Of a stretch of DNA of 64,000 bases, positions 34,338 to 43,032 are shown piece by piece. The notes under the pieces are model-generated. The model did not search any database. It was not told where the DNA came from and saw nothing but the letters and a program-made list of their open reading frames with translations. Made by a program: the position numbers and the translations under genes. The DNA lies in contig MNXP01000050.1 in the NCBI GenBank assembly GCA_001872625.1, positions 62,001-126,000 of the forward strand, written 5' to 3'. Numbering within the stretch: position 1 is the stretch's first letter; every line of letters starts with the position of its first letter. This DNA is from Bacteroidetes bacterium CG2_30_33_31. Lineage in GTDB: Bacteria > Bacteroidota > Bacteroidia > Bacteroidales > UBA1556.

Positions 34338-35225
34338 ATGACAGAAAATAATACTGAAAATGAGCGCTTGGGAGTGTTTGTATCCACAAAGAATCTGCTA
34401 AAACAAACACTCGACAAAAAATACAAAATTAATTTTAATGGCAATTCAGAGAAAGGAATTCTAACTGGATTTTCAGAAATTGATAAAATTACCAAGGGAT
34501 TTCAAAACGGAGAACTAAATACCATTGCTGTGAGACCTGGTATCGGGAAAACTGCATTTCTACTTTCTCTTATTGATAATATTGCTGTATATAACAACAA
34601 AAAAGTTGGAGTTTTCTCCGCTGAGAGATCAGCTCGCAAGATATTTACTAGGCTGCTCGAAAGTTCAACTGGACTTTCTTTAAGCAAAATAAATGCAGGC
34701 CAACTCACTGATAGTCAGAAAAATCAAGTGCTACCAGTAATAAAAAATTACTCTTATGCTCAAATATACATCGATGATACCACCAACCCAATGGCGGAAG
34801 ATATTATTGAAAAATCGAAGTTAATGGCAAAAAATGGAGTTGAAATAATATTTATAGATTATCTTGAACTTATAACTACCAACTTAAAATCAAAAGATAA
34901 AGCATGCAGCAAAGAAGGTTTCTGCCCGATTGTTGAAGCATTTAAAAACCTTGCCATCGAAACAAAAATTCCAATAATACTTTTCTCACAACTATCGAAA
35001 CCTATTGTTTATAATAACAGATTCAAATATACTCCAGATTATATAAATGAAATTTCCGATGTTTTGTTGTTTCTGAACAGACCTGAATTTTATCACATTA
35101 ATGATATTGACATGAAAGAAAAAGGTATGGCTGAAGTTACAATTGCAAAAATTAGAGAAGATACAGATTTTACTTTAACAAAACTCAAATTTGTTGAGAG
35201 CCTTGATAAATATACTGACTATTAA
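34338..35225 (+). CDS. Stand-alone DnaB C-terminal (RecA-fold) domain protein
   Basis: A 295-residue protein matching only the ATPase half of replicative helicase DnaB. Landmarks are ILTGFSEIDKITKGFQNGEL, Walker A AVRPGIGKTAF (G70-K71-T72), VGVFSAERSARKIFTRLLES (catalytic Glu kept), Walker B IIFIDYLELI, LFSQLSKP, a degraded IEQDADxV stretch (INEISDVLLFLNRPEFY) and AEVTIAKIREDT. The DnaB N-terminal domain and linker helix needed for a normal hexamer collar and primase contact are missing. It may be an ATPase using DNA or another ring partner, or a regulator. It has its own promoter and a terminator, so it is a deliberate single gene rather than a fragment. Confidence 0.8.
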   Translation: MTENNTENERLGVFVSTKNLLKQTLDKKYKINFNGNSEKGILTGFSEIDKITKGFQNGELNTIAVRPGIGKTAFLLSLIDNIAVYNNKKVGVFSAERSARKIFTRLLESSTGLSLSKINAGQLTDSQKNQVLPVIKNYSYAQIYIDDTTNPMAEDIIEKSKLMAKNGVEIIFIDYLELITTNLKSKDKACSKEGFCPIVEAFKNLAIETKIPIILFSQLSKPIVYNNRFKYTPDYINEISDVLLFLNRPEFYHINDIDMKEKGMAEVTIAKIREDTDFTLTKLKFVESLDKYTDY

Positions 35226-35251
35226 ATAATAGAAAAAAATTATTCTATATC

Positions 35252-35287
35252 GCCTTGTCAGCTTAAACTGACAAGGCTTATTTTTAC
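35252..35287 (+). terminator. Rho-independent terminator of the DnaB-like gene
   Basis: GCCTTGTCAG (35252-35261) pairs over 10 bp with 35268-35277 around CTTAAA, followed by TTATTTTTA. The next ATG is only a few bases on, at 35292. Confidence 0.87.
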
Positions 35288-35291
35288 AATT

Positions 35292-35831
35292 ATGTCGATA
35301 ATAAAAGAATCGAAAGCTATTAGGCAGACTGTACTTCAAGTAGCGCAACTAATGCTTACAGCAGCTCGAACAGCTCCTAAAGGCAAAGGACGCAATACTT
35401 TGGAAATGTGTATAGTAGATGGTGATGATATTTCAAAATTTGTCGATATTATGCACAAAATAGGAGATGAATTTTCAGTAGATTTCTTTCATCGTGATGC
35501 CGAAAATCTAAAATTTGCAAGTGCTATTGTAATTATTGCAACAAAAATAAAAACTTTAGGATTAGAGGAATTATGCCAACTGTGTGGTTTTAAAAATTGT
35601 GATGAGAAAGAAAAATATCCTAATACACCTTGCGTTTTCAACACCAGCGACTTGAACATTGCAATTGGCTCTGCTGTGGCAGTTGCCTCTGCAAATAATG
35701 TGGACAATAGAATTATGTTTAGCGTTGGCAAAGCTGCTTTGAGGTTGAATTTATTTGAGTCAGATGTAAAAATAGCATTTGGGATTCCACTCTCAGTAAC
35801 TTCAAAAAATCCATTCTTCGACAGAAAATAA
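35292..35831 (+). CDS. DUF2148 (ferredoxin-like Cys-rich) protein
   Basis: A 179-residue DUF2148 protein: QLMLTAARTAPKGKGRNTLE near 17-36, FHRDAENLKFASAIVIIAT and a Cys-rich loop LCQLCGFKNCDEKEKYPNTPC with four cysteines (near 97-117). The final part is IAIGSAVAVASANNVDNRIM and AFGIPLSVTSKNPFFDR. The cysteines could bind an Fe-S cluster or a metal, and the fold is distantly nitroreductase-like. No activity is established. The T9SS plug gene follows after 6 nt, so they share a transcript, probably by chance of packing. Confidence 0.85.
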   Translation: MSIIKESKAIRQTVLQVAQLMLTAARTAPKGKGRNTLEMCIVDGDDISKFVDIMHKIGDEFSVDFFHRDAENLKFASAIVIIATKIKTLGLEELCQLCGFKNCDEKEKYPNTPCVFNTSDLNIAIGSAVAVASANNVDNRIMFSVGKAALRLNLFESDVKIAFGIPLSVTSKNPFFDRK

Positions 35832-35837
35832 TTAAAA

Positions 35838-37130
35838 ATGAAATATTTAATATTCATATTTTTATGGCTGCCATTGGCGGTAATTTCTCAAATAACCGAA
35901 AACTATTACGATGAAAATCAATTAAAATTTGATGATTATATCTATAGAGATAATATTAAAACCGTTCAACTTTATAAGTCAGGCCTTGAATATTCAATAC
36001 CTTTTATTACTTTGGGTAGCAACGAAAAATTACATCTTTCTTTCGATGATTTAAATATTGGCACTGGCACATATTATTATAGTTTTATCCCCTGCAATAG
36101 CGATTGGAGCGAAACCAATTTAATGCCCATGGAATATTTAAATGGACTCACAGAAGACTATTTTAACAATTATCATTTATCATATAATACTACCATTCAG
36201 TATTCACATTATGAAACTGAACTTCCATCAAATGACATAAGTTTCACAAAATCTGGAAATTATATTTTGAAAGTATACCCTGATGGTGAACCTGACCAAC
36301 CAGTGATTACAAGAAGATTTTACGTAATCGAAAATTTGGTAAAAATTGACTTACAAAATTTTATTGCTTCTGCACCTCAAGATCGAAATATGAAACAGGA
36401 AATGTTTGTCAAAATTTTTTTAAATCAATACCCAATGCCTGATATTTATAGCAATTTAACTATTAAAATACAGCAGAATGGACGAAAAGATAATATAAAA
36501 ACCTTAGAAAAACCCACTCAAATCAATTCCGAATACATAAATTATAATCATAATGGCGACATTGTTTTTGATGGTGGCAATGAATTTAGAAAGTTAGATA
36601 TAAGAAGTTTTAAAGTTCAGTCGGCGAATATTTCAAACATTAAATTTGACACAAACAGCTATCAAATTGATTTGCTGAACGATGCAAGCAGAAACAACAA
36701 AAAGTACATTAATTATATTGATATAAATGGTAAGTTTGGAATTATCGACTGGGACGATGTTCATTTAAACTCAAGTATTGAATCAGATTATGGGATGGTG
36801 CATTTTTATCTTCCAGTATCGAAACCTTTTGCCGATGGCGATGTATTTCTTTTGGGAGATTTTACCAATTGGCGCTTCGATAAAAATGCGAAATTGAACT
36901 ATAATTATAAGTCGGGAAAATATGAATCCAACATTCTTCTTAAACAAGGCTATTATGATTATTGCTATATTTTTGTTCCAAAAAATTCAAAAAATGGAGA
37001 TATCTCATTTATTGAAGGAAACTTCAGCGACACTGAAAATCAGTACACTGTATTCGTTTATTATAAAGATCAAAGCGAAGTTTACGAACGTATTATTGGA
37101 TTTCAAAGCTTCTCCACAAATAAAAAATAA
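35838..37130 (+). CDS. Type IX secretion system plug protein (DUF5103)
   Basis: A 430-residue secreted protein with a signal peptide (about 1-17, LIFIFLWLPLAVIS). The N-terminal domain matches T9SS_plug_1st (formerly DUF5103): EYSIPFITLGSNEKLHLSFD, YYYSFIPCNSDWSETNLMP, FTKSGNYILKVYPDGEPDQP and VITRRFYVIEN. The C-terminal half is a CBM-like or Ig-like domain (VFLLGDFTNWRFDKNAKLNY). In Flavobacterium the plug closes the periplasmic mouth of the SprA translocon before cargo loads. This places a T9SS in the organism, although SprA is not in the window. Confidence 0.85.
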   Translation: MKYLIFIFLWLPLAVISQITENYYDENQLKFDDYIYRDNIKTVQLYKSGLEYSIPFITLGSNEKLHLSFDDLNIGTGTYYYSFIPCNSDWSETNLMPMEYLNGLTEDYFNNYHLSYNTTIQYSHYETELPSNDISFTKSGNYILKVYPDGEPDQPVITRRFYVIENLVKIDLQNFIASAPQDRNMKQEMFVKIFLNQYPMPDIYSNLTIKIQQNGRKDNIKTLEKPTQINSEYINYNHNGDIVFDGGNEFRKLDIRSFKVQSANISNIKFDTNSYQIDLLNDASRNNKKYINYIDINGKFGIIDWDDVHLNSSIESDYGMVHFYLPVSKPFADGDVFLLGDFTNWRFDKNAKLNYNYKSGKYESNILLKQGYYDYCYIFVPKNSKNGDISFIEGNFSDTENQYTVFVYYKDQSEVYERIIGFQSFSTNKK

Positions 37131-37212
37131 TAATCTTGCCGTAAATATTTTTAGTTTGATTAAAGATGAAGCGTAAATTATAAATATAAATTGGGGCTTG
37201 AAAAATTTCAAT

Positions 37213-37220
37213 TAACTTTG
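37213..37220 (+). promoter_or_regulatory. -7 promoter element (TAACTTTG) for the second DUF4421 gene
   Basis: Exact TAnnTTTG ending only 4 nt before the ATG at 37225. Transcription would begin at or just inside the start codon, implying a leaderless message if the element is used. Confidence 0.45.
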
Positions 37221-37224
37221 CGAC

Positions 37225-38253
37225 ATGAAAATTAAAATTGTCTTTATAACAATATTTTTCACTTTATCATCTGTAAATTTATTTAGTCAAATTACCATTG
37301 AAAAAATAAAATCGAATAAATATTACAAAATGGTGAAAGAGCCTGAGCAAGACAGCAATTTTATAAGTCATTTTAATCAGAGATTTTCAGTGCAGCCATT
37401 TTTTTCTAATAAAACTTTCAAATTAAATATTGCAGACCTTTGGTTGTCTGGCCATGATATTATCTACACACCGAATGTGAGTAATCGATTAGGATTAGCA
37501 GGCAGTTATAAGAGCCTTTCAATAGGTTTTTCGTTGGCTTTGCCGTCGAATGAATTTATCTATGGCAAGACTCAATCATTTGTCGTGTTCTTAAACACTC
37601 AGCTTTCTTTTATGAATTTGGTAACAGATTTCTATTTTGTAAGAAATAAAGGTTTCTATTTAAACAATCCAGTAGGAAATATTGCTGGTTGGCAAAATGG
37701 CTCACCCTATCCTACCGAACCAAAATTAGCTATTACGAATATTGGATTATCAACACAAATGGTTTTTTCTCAAAAATTTTCGATGAAAGCAGCTATTTAT
37801 CAATCCGAAAAACAAAGAAAAAGTGCTGGAGGCTTCAGCCTTGGTGCAGCCTTAAGATATTCAGGATTTTCGACAGATTCAACTATGATTCCCTTAGCTC
37901 AACAAAAGTTTTATGCTGATATATTAACTCTTAAATCAGGAGGATTTTTAACTATAGCAATTGCCCCAGGATATTCATATACATTCGTTTATAAAGATTT
38001 CTTCGTTAGTGGAACTCTACTAATTGGCCTTGGATTGCAGCCTCAAATATATCAGTTAGAGCCAAAGAAGTCTAAATTTGGATTCAAATTTACTAACTAT
38101 TCTGAATATAGAATTGGTGGAGGATATAATTCGGATATTTACTTTGGGAGCATCAGCTATAATTTTTATAACAATAAAACTATCATAAAAGATTCTAAAC
38201 TGATTATGACTTATAATTCTTTCACTTTAAGTGTTGGTATGAGGTTCAAATAA
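37225..38253 (+). CDS. DUF4421 domain outer-membrane beta-barrel protein (paralogue)
   Basis: A 342-residue protein with a signal peptide (about 1-21, IVFITIFFTLSSVNLFS). DUF4421 landmarks are AGSYKSLSIGFSLALPSNEF, DFYFVRNKGFYLNNP, FSMKAAIYQSEKQRKSAGGF and SLGAALRYSGF. It aligns in layout with the protein at 31810-32820: KxxDxxxxF barrel strands, then the QRKSAGxF turn. A 12-16 strand outer-membrane barrel is likely; no function is known for the family. It lies 94 nt after the plug gene and ends next to the convergent cysH. The signal peptide fixes the start even though the -7 element is only 4 nt away. Confidence 0.75.
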   Translation: MKIKIVFITIFFTLSSVNLFSQITIEKIKSNKYYKMVKEPEQDSNFISHFNQRFSVQPFFSNKTFKLNIADLWLSGHDIIYTPNVSNRLGLAGSYKSLSIGFSLALPSNEFIYGKTQSFVVFLNTQLSFMNLVTDFYFVRNKGFYLNNPVGNIAGWQNGSPYPTEPKLAITNIGLSTQMVFSQKFSMKAAIYQSEKQRKSAGGFSLGAALRYSGFSTDSTMIPLAQQKFYADILTLKSGGFLTIAIAPGYSYTFVYKDFFVSGTLLIGLGLQPQIYQLEPKKSKFGFKFTNYSEYRIGGGYNSDIYFGSISYNFYNNKTIIKDSKLIMTYNSFTLSVGMRFK

Positions 38254-38967
38254 TCATCCTTTTGCATGAAGTCCACATTCTTTAGTGTCAGGATTTTCCC
38301 ACCACCAACGGCCAGCTCTAATATCTTCACCTTTTTGAATTGCCCTTGTACAAGGCTGACAGCCAATGCTAGGATAAGATTTATCGTGCAAAGTGTTGTA
38401 AGGAATTTTGTTATCATTTATATATTTCCAAACATCATTTTCCGACCAATCGATAAGAGGATTTATTTTGAGCAGATTTGAATTTGAATCCCATTCTACA
38501 ATTTGCATTTCCCCTCTGGTAATAGCTTGCAAGCGCCTTAATCCAGTGAACCAAGCATCATAACCATCGAGTGCACGCTTTAGAGGATTTAGCTTTCGGA
38601 TATGGCAACATTGTTTTCGCATATCGATAGATTTATAAAATGAGTTTATGCCATTTAACTTTACAAAATCTTCTACCTCGTGGTAATCAGGGAAAATAAC
38701 ATCAATTTTTGTTTTGTACTTATTATTTGTTCTATCAATAAGCTCATAAGTTTCAGGGAAAAGTCTTCCTGTATCGAGAGTAAAAATATGAAAATCAGGT
38801 TTAAGATTCAGCAATATATGAGTAATAACCTGATCTTCAATTCCTAAGCTACTTCCGAAAGTAATCTTATCATTCAAATTTTCGATAAAAAATTTGCAAA
38901 TTTCTGAAGCATCAGAACCCTTCAATTTTAAATTTAGGCTTGCTATTTCTTCCTTTTCAAACATCAT
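38254..38967 (-). CDS. cysH: Adenylyl-sulfate (APS) reductase, 4Fe-4S type (CysH)
   Basis: A 237-residue enzyme that reduces APS (or PAPS) to sulfite in assimilatory sulfate reduction. The PP-loop is FGSSLGIEDQV (37-47). Cluster cysteines are C120-C121 in MRKQCCHIRK and C203/C206 in GCQPC. The catalytic Cys is C231 in the C-terminal ECGLHAKG. The CC...CxxC set marks the Fe-S form that normally uses APS. Its start overlaps the stop of the tail-specific protease gene by 4 nt, so it is the second gene of that operon. No other sulfate-assimilation genes are adjacent, which is unusual. Confidence 0.93.
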   Translation of the reverse strand: MMFEKEEIASLNLKLKGSDASEICKFFIENLNDKITFGSSLGIEDQVITHILLNLKPDFHIFTLDTGRLFPETYELIDRTNNKYKTKIDVIFPDYHEVEDFVKLNGINSFYKSIDMRKQCCHIRKLNPLKRALDGYDAWFTGLRRLQAITRGEMQIVEWDSNSNLLKINPLIDWSENDVWKYINDNKIPYNTLHDKSYPSIGCQPCTRAIQKGEDIRAGRWWWENPDTKECGLHAKG

Positions 38968-41078
38968 TTGCTTTCAATTATTCCATTTACCACATTAATA
39001 GTTTCTCTTAAATAAATATCCTTACTCAGATTTTTATACCATCTTTTAGAACTTTCGAGCTGCGAGCTATCTTTTTCAATAAACTGCATATCAGCCCTTA
39101 AAGGTATAACTTTAACGGCGTTAGTATCAGTCATCAATTTAGAATACTTATCATTTTCAATTTTCAATTTCTTTTGTTCAGCTCTAAAATTGCTAAGTTT
39201 TAAATTTATAAGAGTTTCATCTCTAACTTCTTTAATTTTTTTGGCTTTATCTTGAATCATTTTAAACTCTTGATCTTTAGAAACAATTTTACTTTCAGTA
39301 TTTTTAATTTTTTCCAAATTACCAACAAGATTCATTTTTTGATAAACAGAAGGAGGAATTTTATCCCATTGCATGTGGTTTTCTAATTCACGCTCGCCAT
39401 AATCTATATACATCATATTGTCTGGAAAAACTATGTCGCTACTTACACCTTTAAGTTGAGTGGAACCACCATCAATTCTATAGAATTTCTGAAAGGTAAT
39501 TTTGAGTGCACCTAATGGTTTAAACTCAGATTGCTTATTATTTACTATTTGATCTAAATCAAGAATACGTTGAACAGTTCCTTTGCCAAAAGTCATTTCG
39601 CTACCAACTATCACTGCCCTTCCGTAATCCTGTAAAGCTGCTGCAAAAATTTCTGATGCTGATGCTGAATTGCCGTTTACCATTACAGCCATAGGGCCAT
39701 CATAATACATTTCTTTATCAATATCTCTCAAAACCTCAGAATTTCCATTACTCTCCTTCACTTGAACAATGGATCCAAAAGGGATAAAAAAACCGGCCAT
39801 TTTCACAACATCTGGTAATGAACCTCCTCCATTATTTCTCAAATCTATAACCAGTCCATCGATATTCTCCTTTTTCAATTTTTGTATTTCTTTTAACACA
39901 TCATCGCTGCATCTTCTGCCTCCATTACTTTGATTGAAATTAACATAAAATTGTGGTAAATAAATATATCCTATTCTTTTGTTGGTAGCGGAATTTTTGA
40001 CTATAACTGATTTTGCATAAGAATCTTCAATAATTACCACATCGCGCACTATTGGTATCACCACAAGGTTTCCTTCAACATTTTTTACTGTCAGTTTTAC
40101 TGTTGTTCCCTTTTTTCCTCTTATGAGTTTTACAGCATTATCTAAGCGCATTCCAACAACATCCACTGGTTCATCATTTCCTTGAGCCACTTTTATTATT
40201 AAATCATTAGGTTTCAAATCACCTTGTTTCCATGATGGACTTCCAGGCACAATGCTCACAACCTGCACATATCCATCTTTTTCATTTAGTGTAGCACCAA
40301 TTCCTTCAAGTTGTCCTGAAATAGAAATATCAAAATCTTCCTTATCCTTTGGTGGAAAATAGTTGGTATGAGGATCGTAAACACTGGCTATGGCATTCAT
40401 AAAATAAGATAATCTATCAAAATGTTCAACTTGATGAAGTCGCCTAAACCAGTCATCATTGCGTTTTAATATTTTTGCTCTTGCCTCCTTTTCTATAACT
40501 TCAAAAGTTTGCTGCTTAACCAAAGTATCATTTTTAATTTTTGCTCCTTCTTGAATATCCAATTTATTAGAAATTTCTATCAAAGTTTCATATTTCAATG
40601 CTTTGCGCCATGCATCTTTCAATTCTACTTTGTTGGATGCCCAATTAGTCTTTTTATCATCCACTTCAATGCTTTCATCTACATCAAAATCAAAGGGTTT
40701 GCTTAATATTTCTTTGTAATAACTTTCAGCTTCGACAATTCTCTCCGACATCAATTTCAATGATAATTCAAAAAAATCAACTTTGTGTTCTTTAAGTTCG
40801 TCATCGATAAGGTCTCGGTATTTTATCAAAGCATCAACATCTTCTTTTATGAAAAACTTCTTACTAAAATCTAATTGTTCCAAATATTTCTCAAATACCT
40901 CTCTTGAAAAATTATCATCCATAAGTTTTCGGTCATAATGAGCAATGTTTAAAGCATTTACAACCAAATCAGTTACTATTTCTTCCTTCTGATTATTTAC
41001 AACCTCTTGATATTTATATGCTACTAAAAATCCCAAAGAGACTATTAATGCTGACAACAACAAAATTTTACGTTTCAT
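38964..41078 (-). CDS. prc: Tail-specific (carboxy-terminal processing) protease Prc
   Basis: A 704-residue periplasmic S41 protease. An N-terminal signal anchor (about 3-24) is followed by a helical domain (DUF3340-like, about 35-215) and a PDZ domain (near 240-330: ISGQLEGIGATLNEKDGYVQ, VVSIVPGSPSWKQGDLKPND). The S41 catalytic core has the Ser in VNGNSASASEIFAAALQDYG and the Lys in EMTFGKGTVQ. A Lys/Glu-rich C-terminal helical region follows. It degrades proteins with non-polar C-termini. I chose the ATG at 41078 (MKRKILLLSAL) because the upstream TTG frame starts inside the -7 element at 41124-41131. cysH follows with a 4-nt overlap. Confidence 0.93.
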   Translation of the reverse strand: MKRKILLLSALIVSLGFLVAYKYQEVVNNQKEEIVTDLVVNALNIAHYDRKLMDDNFSREVFEKYLEQLDFSKKFFIKEDVDALIKYRDLIDDELKEHKVDFFELSLKLMSERIVEAESYYKEILSKPFDFDVDESIEVDDKKTNWASNKVELKDAWRKALKYETLIEISNKLDIQEGAKIKNDTLVKQQTFEVIEKEARAKILKRNDDWFRRLHQVEHFDRLSYFMNAIASVYDPHTNYFPPKDKEDFDISISGQLEGIGATLNEKDGYVQVVSIVPGSPSWKQGDLKPNDLIIKVAQGNDEPVDVVGMRLDNAVKLIRGKKGTTVKLTVKNVEGNLVVIPIVRDVVIIEDSYAKSVIVKNSATNKRIGYIYLPQFYVNFNQSNGGRRCSDDVLKEIQKLKKENIDGLVIDLRNNGGGSLPDVVKMAGFFIPFGSIVQVKESNGNSEVLRDIDKEMYYDGPMAVMVNGNSASASEIFAAALQDYGRAVIVGSEMTFGKGTVQRILDLDQIVNNKQSEFKPLGALKITFQKFYRIDGGSTQLKGVSSDIVFPDNMMYIDYGERELENHMQWDKIPPSVYQKMNLVGNLEKIKNTESKIVSKDQEFKMIQDKAKKIKEVRDETLINLKLSNFRAEQKKLKIENDKYSKLMTDTNAVKVIPLRADMQFIEKDSSQLESSKRWYKNLSKDIYLRETINVVNGIIESK

Positions 41079-41123
41079 CCACAAGTATTTAATAAATTTC
41101 AAAACATATATTTTAATAAGGTG

Positions 41124-41131
41124 CAAAATTA
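41124..41131 (-). promoter_or_regulatory. -7 promoter element (TAATTTTG) for the prc-cysH operon
   Basis: Exact TAnnTTTG on the minus strand, 46 nt upstream of the ATG at 41078. It lies over a possible TTG start at 41126, which is therefore rejected. Confidence 0.6.
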
Positions 41132-41207
41132 GACGAATTGCTTGACCCTCGATTTAATTTACAGTTAAATTATCTAAAATGAGTTGCATCGACATTAATT
41201 CTACTTT

Positions 41208-41219
41208 GCAAAGCTTTGC
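41208..41219. promoter_or_regulatory. 12-bp palindrome between the two divergent S41 protease genes
   Basis: GCAAAGCTTTGC is perfectly palindromic and sits in the 239-nt gap between the prc and second S41 genes. A regulator binding site is possible; there is no other support. Confidence 0.25.
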
Positions 41220-41317
41220 CAAATTATGATTTTCATAAATATTTCATTGAAATAGTAATCGAAGTATGTATAAAAAAAACTATTTTCGCATGCTTCAACA
41301 AAATTAGAAAACAATTT

Positions 41318-42916
41318 ATGGCTGCTCAAATTAAGGTATGGATTATTATTATTTCGCTGCTAATACCATCTGTAATATTTGGTCAGGATGATAATTCGAC
41401 CAATAAAAAGATGGATAAAGTAATAAAACTTATTGAAAATCAATATGTTGATTCTGTAAATATGCCCGAGTTAGTTGAAATCGCGATAAAAGCAATATTG
41501 CACGATTTAGACCCACACTCCAAATATATGAATAAAAAAGAATTAGCCGAAAATAATGAATCACTCAAAAGTAGTTTTGGTGGAGTTGGTTTATTTTATC
41601 AAATATTAAATGATACACTTCTTGTACTTTCGCCAACTCCCAATGGCCCATCTGAAAATGTTGGTATTAAAAAAGGCGATAAAATCATTAAGATCAACGA
41701 TAAAAATGTAACTGGTAAAAATATTTCCAACACATTTTTTACCAATCTACTTAGGGGAGAGAATAATTCAAGTGTTGAAATAACCATAAAACGTCATTAT
41801 TCAGATTCAATTATGACATTTAAAGTTATTAGAAGCCAAATTCCAATTTCAACTGTGGAAGCAAGTTTCATGCTTAACGAAACCACAGCTTTTCTAAAAA
41901 TTAGCAATTTTTCGTTTACTACAAATGATGAAATTCAACGCGCATTTGACAGATTATCATCTCAGGGTATGGAGAACATTATCATAGATTTGCGTGGAAA
42001 CCCAGGTGGATTGATGCTTGCAGCCATAAAACTTGCTGACGAATTTCTTGATGCCAATAAATTAATAGTTTACACAAAAGGAGAACATTTTAAAACTCAA
42101 AATTACAATTCAACCTCTGGTGGCAGCATGCTATCAAGCAAATTGATAGTTCTCATTGATGAAGGAACAGCTTCGGCATCGGAAATTTTCGCCGGTGCAA
42201 TGCAAGACTTGGATAGAGGACTTATTATTGGAAGAAAATCTTATGGAAAAGGTTTAATTGGGAGAAATTATAATCTTCCAGATGGTACTGCTATCAGATT
42301 GATAACTGGTCATTATTACACTCCTTCAGGTAGATGCATACAAAAATCTTATGAAAATGGTGTTGATGAATATAAAAAAGATCTTAAAAAAAGATTCGAA
42401 AATGGAGAATATTTATACGCCGACAGCACTCATTTTCCCGATTCATTAAAATTCAAAACATTTAAAGGAAGAACTGTTTATGGCGGTGGAGGTATTTTTC
42501 CAGATATTTTTTTTCCAATGGATACGGCCAAATACCCTGAAGATATCAAAAGTTTGTTTGCCAAAGGAATTATCCAAGAATTTGCTGCCCAATATTTCGA
42601 CGCAAATCTTGAATTCTTACAAATTAATTATTCCAATATCGACTTATTTGAGCAAAATTTTATCGTAAAAGACGAAATAATAAACCAAATTATAAACTTT
42701 GCTAAGGCAAAATTCAATCTAAATATTGATGGAAAAAACGTCCAAGTTTATAAAATTCGAATTTTAAAATTTTATAAAGCTTACCTTACAAGAAATTTAT
42801 TTGGCAACAGCTACTTTTATAACGAAATTTGGACTACTGACCAGTTAATAAACTACTCCTTAGAAATTATGCATCAAGGCAAAATTTTTAAAAAGTATAA
42901 AATTTCTGCTAACTAA
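41318..42916 (+). CDS. S41 family C-terminal processing peptidase (CtpA-like)
   Basis: A 532-residue secreted protease. A signal peptide (about 1-21: IKVWIIIISLLIPSVIFG) is followed by an N-terminal helical segment (VIKLIENQYVDSV). A PDZ domain (about 75-165) contains GVGLFYQI and VGIKKGDKIIKINDKNVTG. The S41 core has the catalytic Ser in DEGTASASEIFAGAMQDLDR and the Lys in GRKSYGKGLIGRNYNLPDG. It processes or degrades envelope proteins. I chose the ATG at 41318 (MAAQIKVW), which begins the signal peptide, rather than the 34-codon TTG extension. It is divergent from a second, longer S41 protease. Confidence 0.9.
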   Translation: MAAQIKVWIIIISLLIPSVIFGQDDNSTNKKMDKVIKLIENQYVDSVNMPELVEIAIKAILHDLDPHSKYMNKKELAENNESLKSSFGGVGLFYQILNDTLLVLSPTPNGPSENVGIKKGDKIIKINDKNVTGKNISNTFFTNLLRGENNSSVEITIKRHYSDSIMTFKVIRSQIPISTVEASFMLNETTAFLKISNFSFTTNDEIQRAFDRLSSQGMENIIIDLRGNPGGLMLAAIKLADEFLDANKLIVYTKGEHFKTQNYNSTSGGSMLSSKLIVLIDEGTASASEIFAGAMQDLDRGLIIGRKSYGKGLIGRNYNLPDGTAIRLITGHYYTPSGRCIQKSYENGVDEYKKDLKKRFENGEYLYADSTHFPDSLKFKTFKGRTVYGGGGIFPDIFFPMDTAKYPEDIKSLFAKGIIQEFAAQYFDANLEFLQINYSNIDLFEQNFIVKDEIINQIINFAKAKFNLNIDGKNVQVYKIRILKFYKAYLTRNLFGNSYFYNEIWTTDQLINYSLEIMHQGKIFKKYKISAN

Positions 42917-42990
42917 ATTCTTTCAATAAACTACAATTATGAATAATTGTTAAAATGCGACCAGCAAAACTTTAAATTCTAATAAATTGA

Positions 42991-42998
42991 TATCTTTG
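42991..42998 (+). promoter_or_regulatory. -7 promoter element (TATCTTTG) for ahcY
   Basis: Exact TAnnTTTG, 35 nt before the ATG at 43033. No SAH or SAM riboswitch-like structure fits in this short leader. Confidence 0.6.
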
Positions 42999-43032
42999 CA
43001 CGCTAATAAATTTAAATTATATTAATAAACTT

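Noticed and set aside
35489..35857. 122-codon minus-strand frame opposite the DUF2148 gene
   Set aside because: It is antisense to a strongly supported gene and reads as low-information sequence.
42917..43032. SAH or SAM riboswitch upstream of ahcY
   Set aside because: After the -7 element only about 28 nt of leader remain, too short for a known aptamer.
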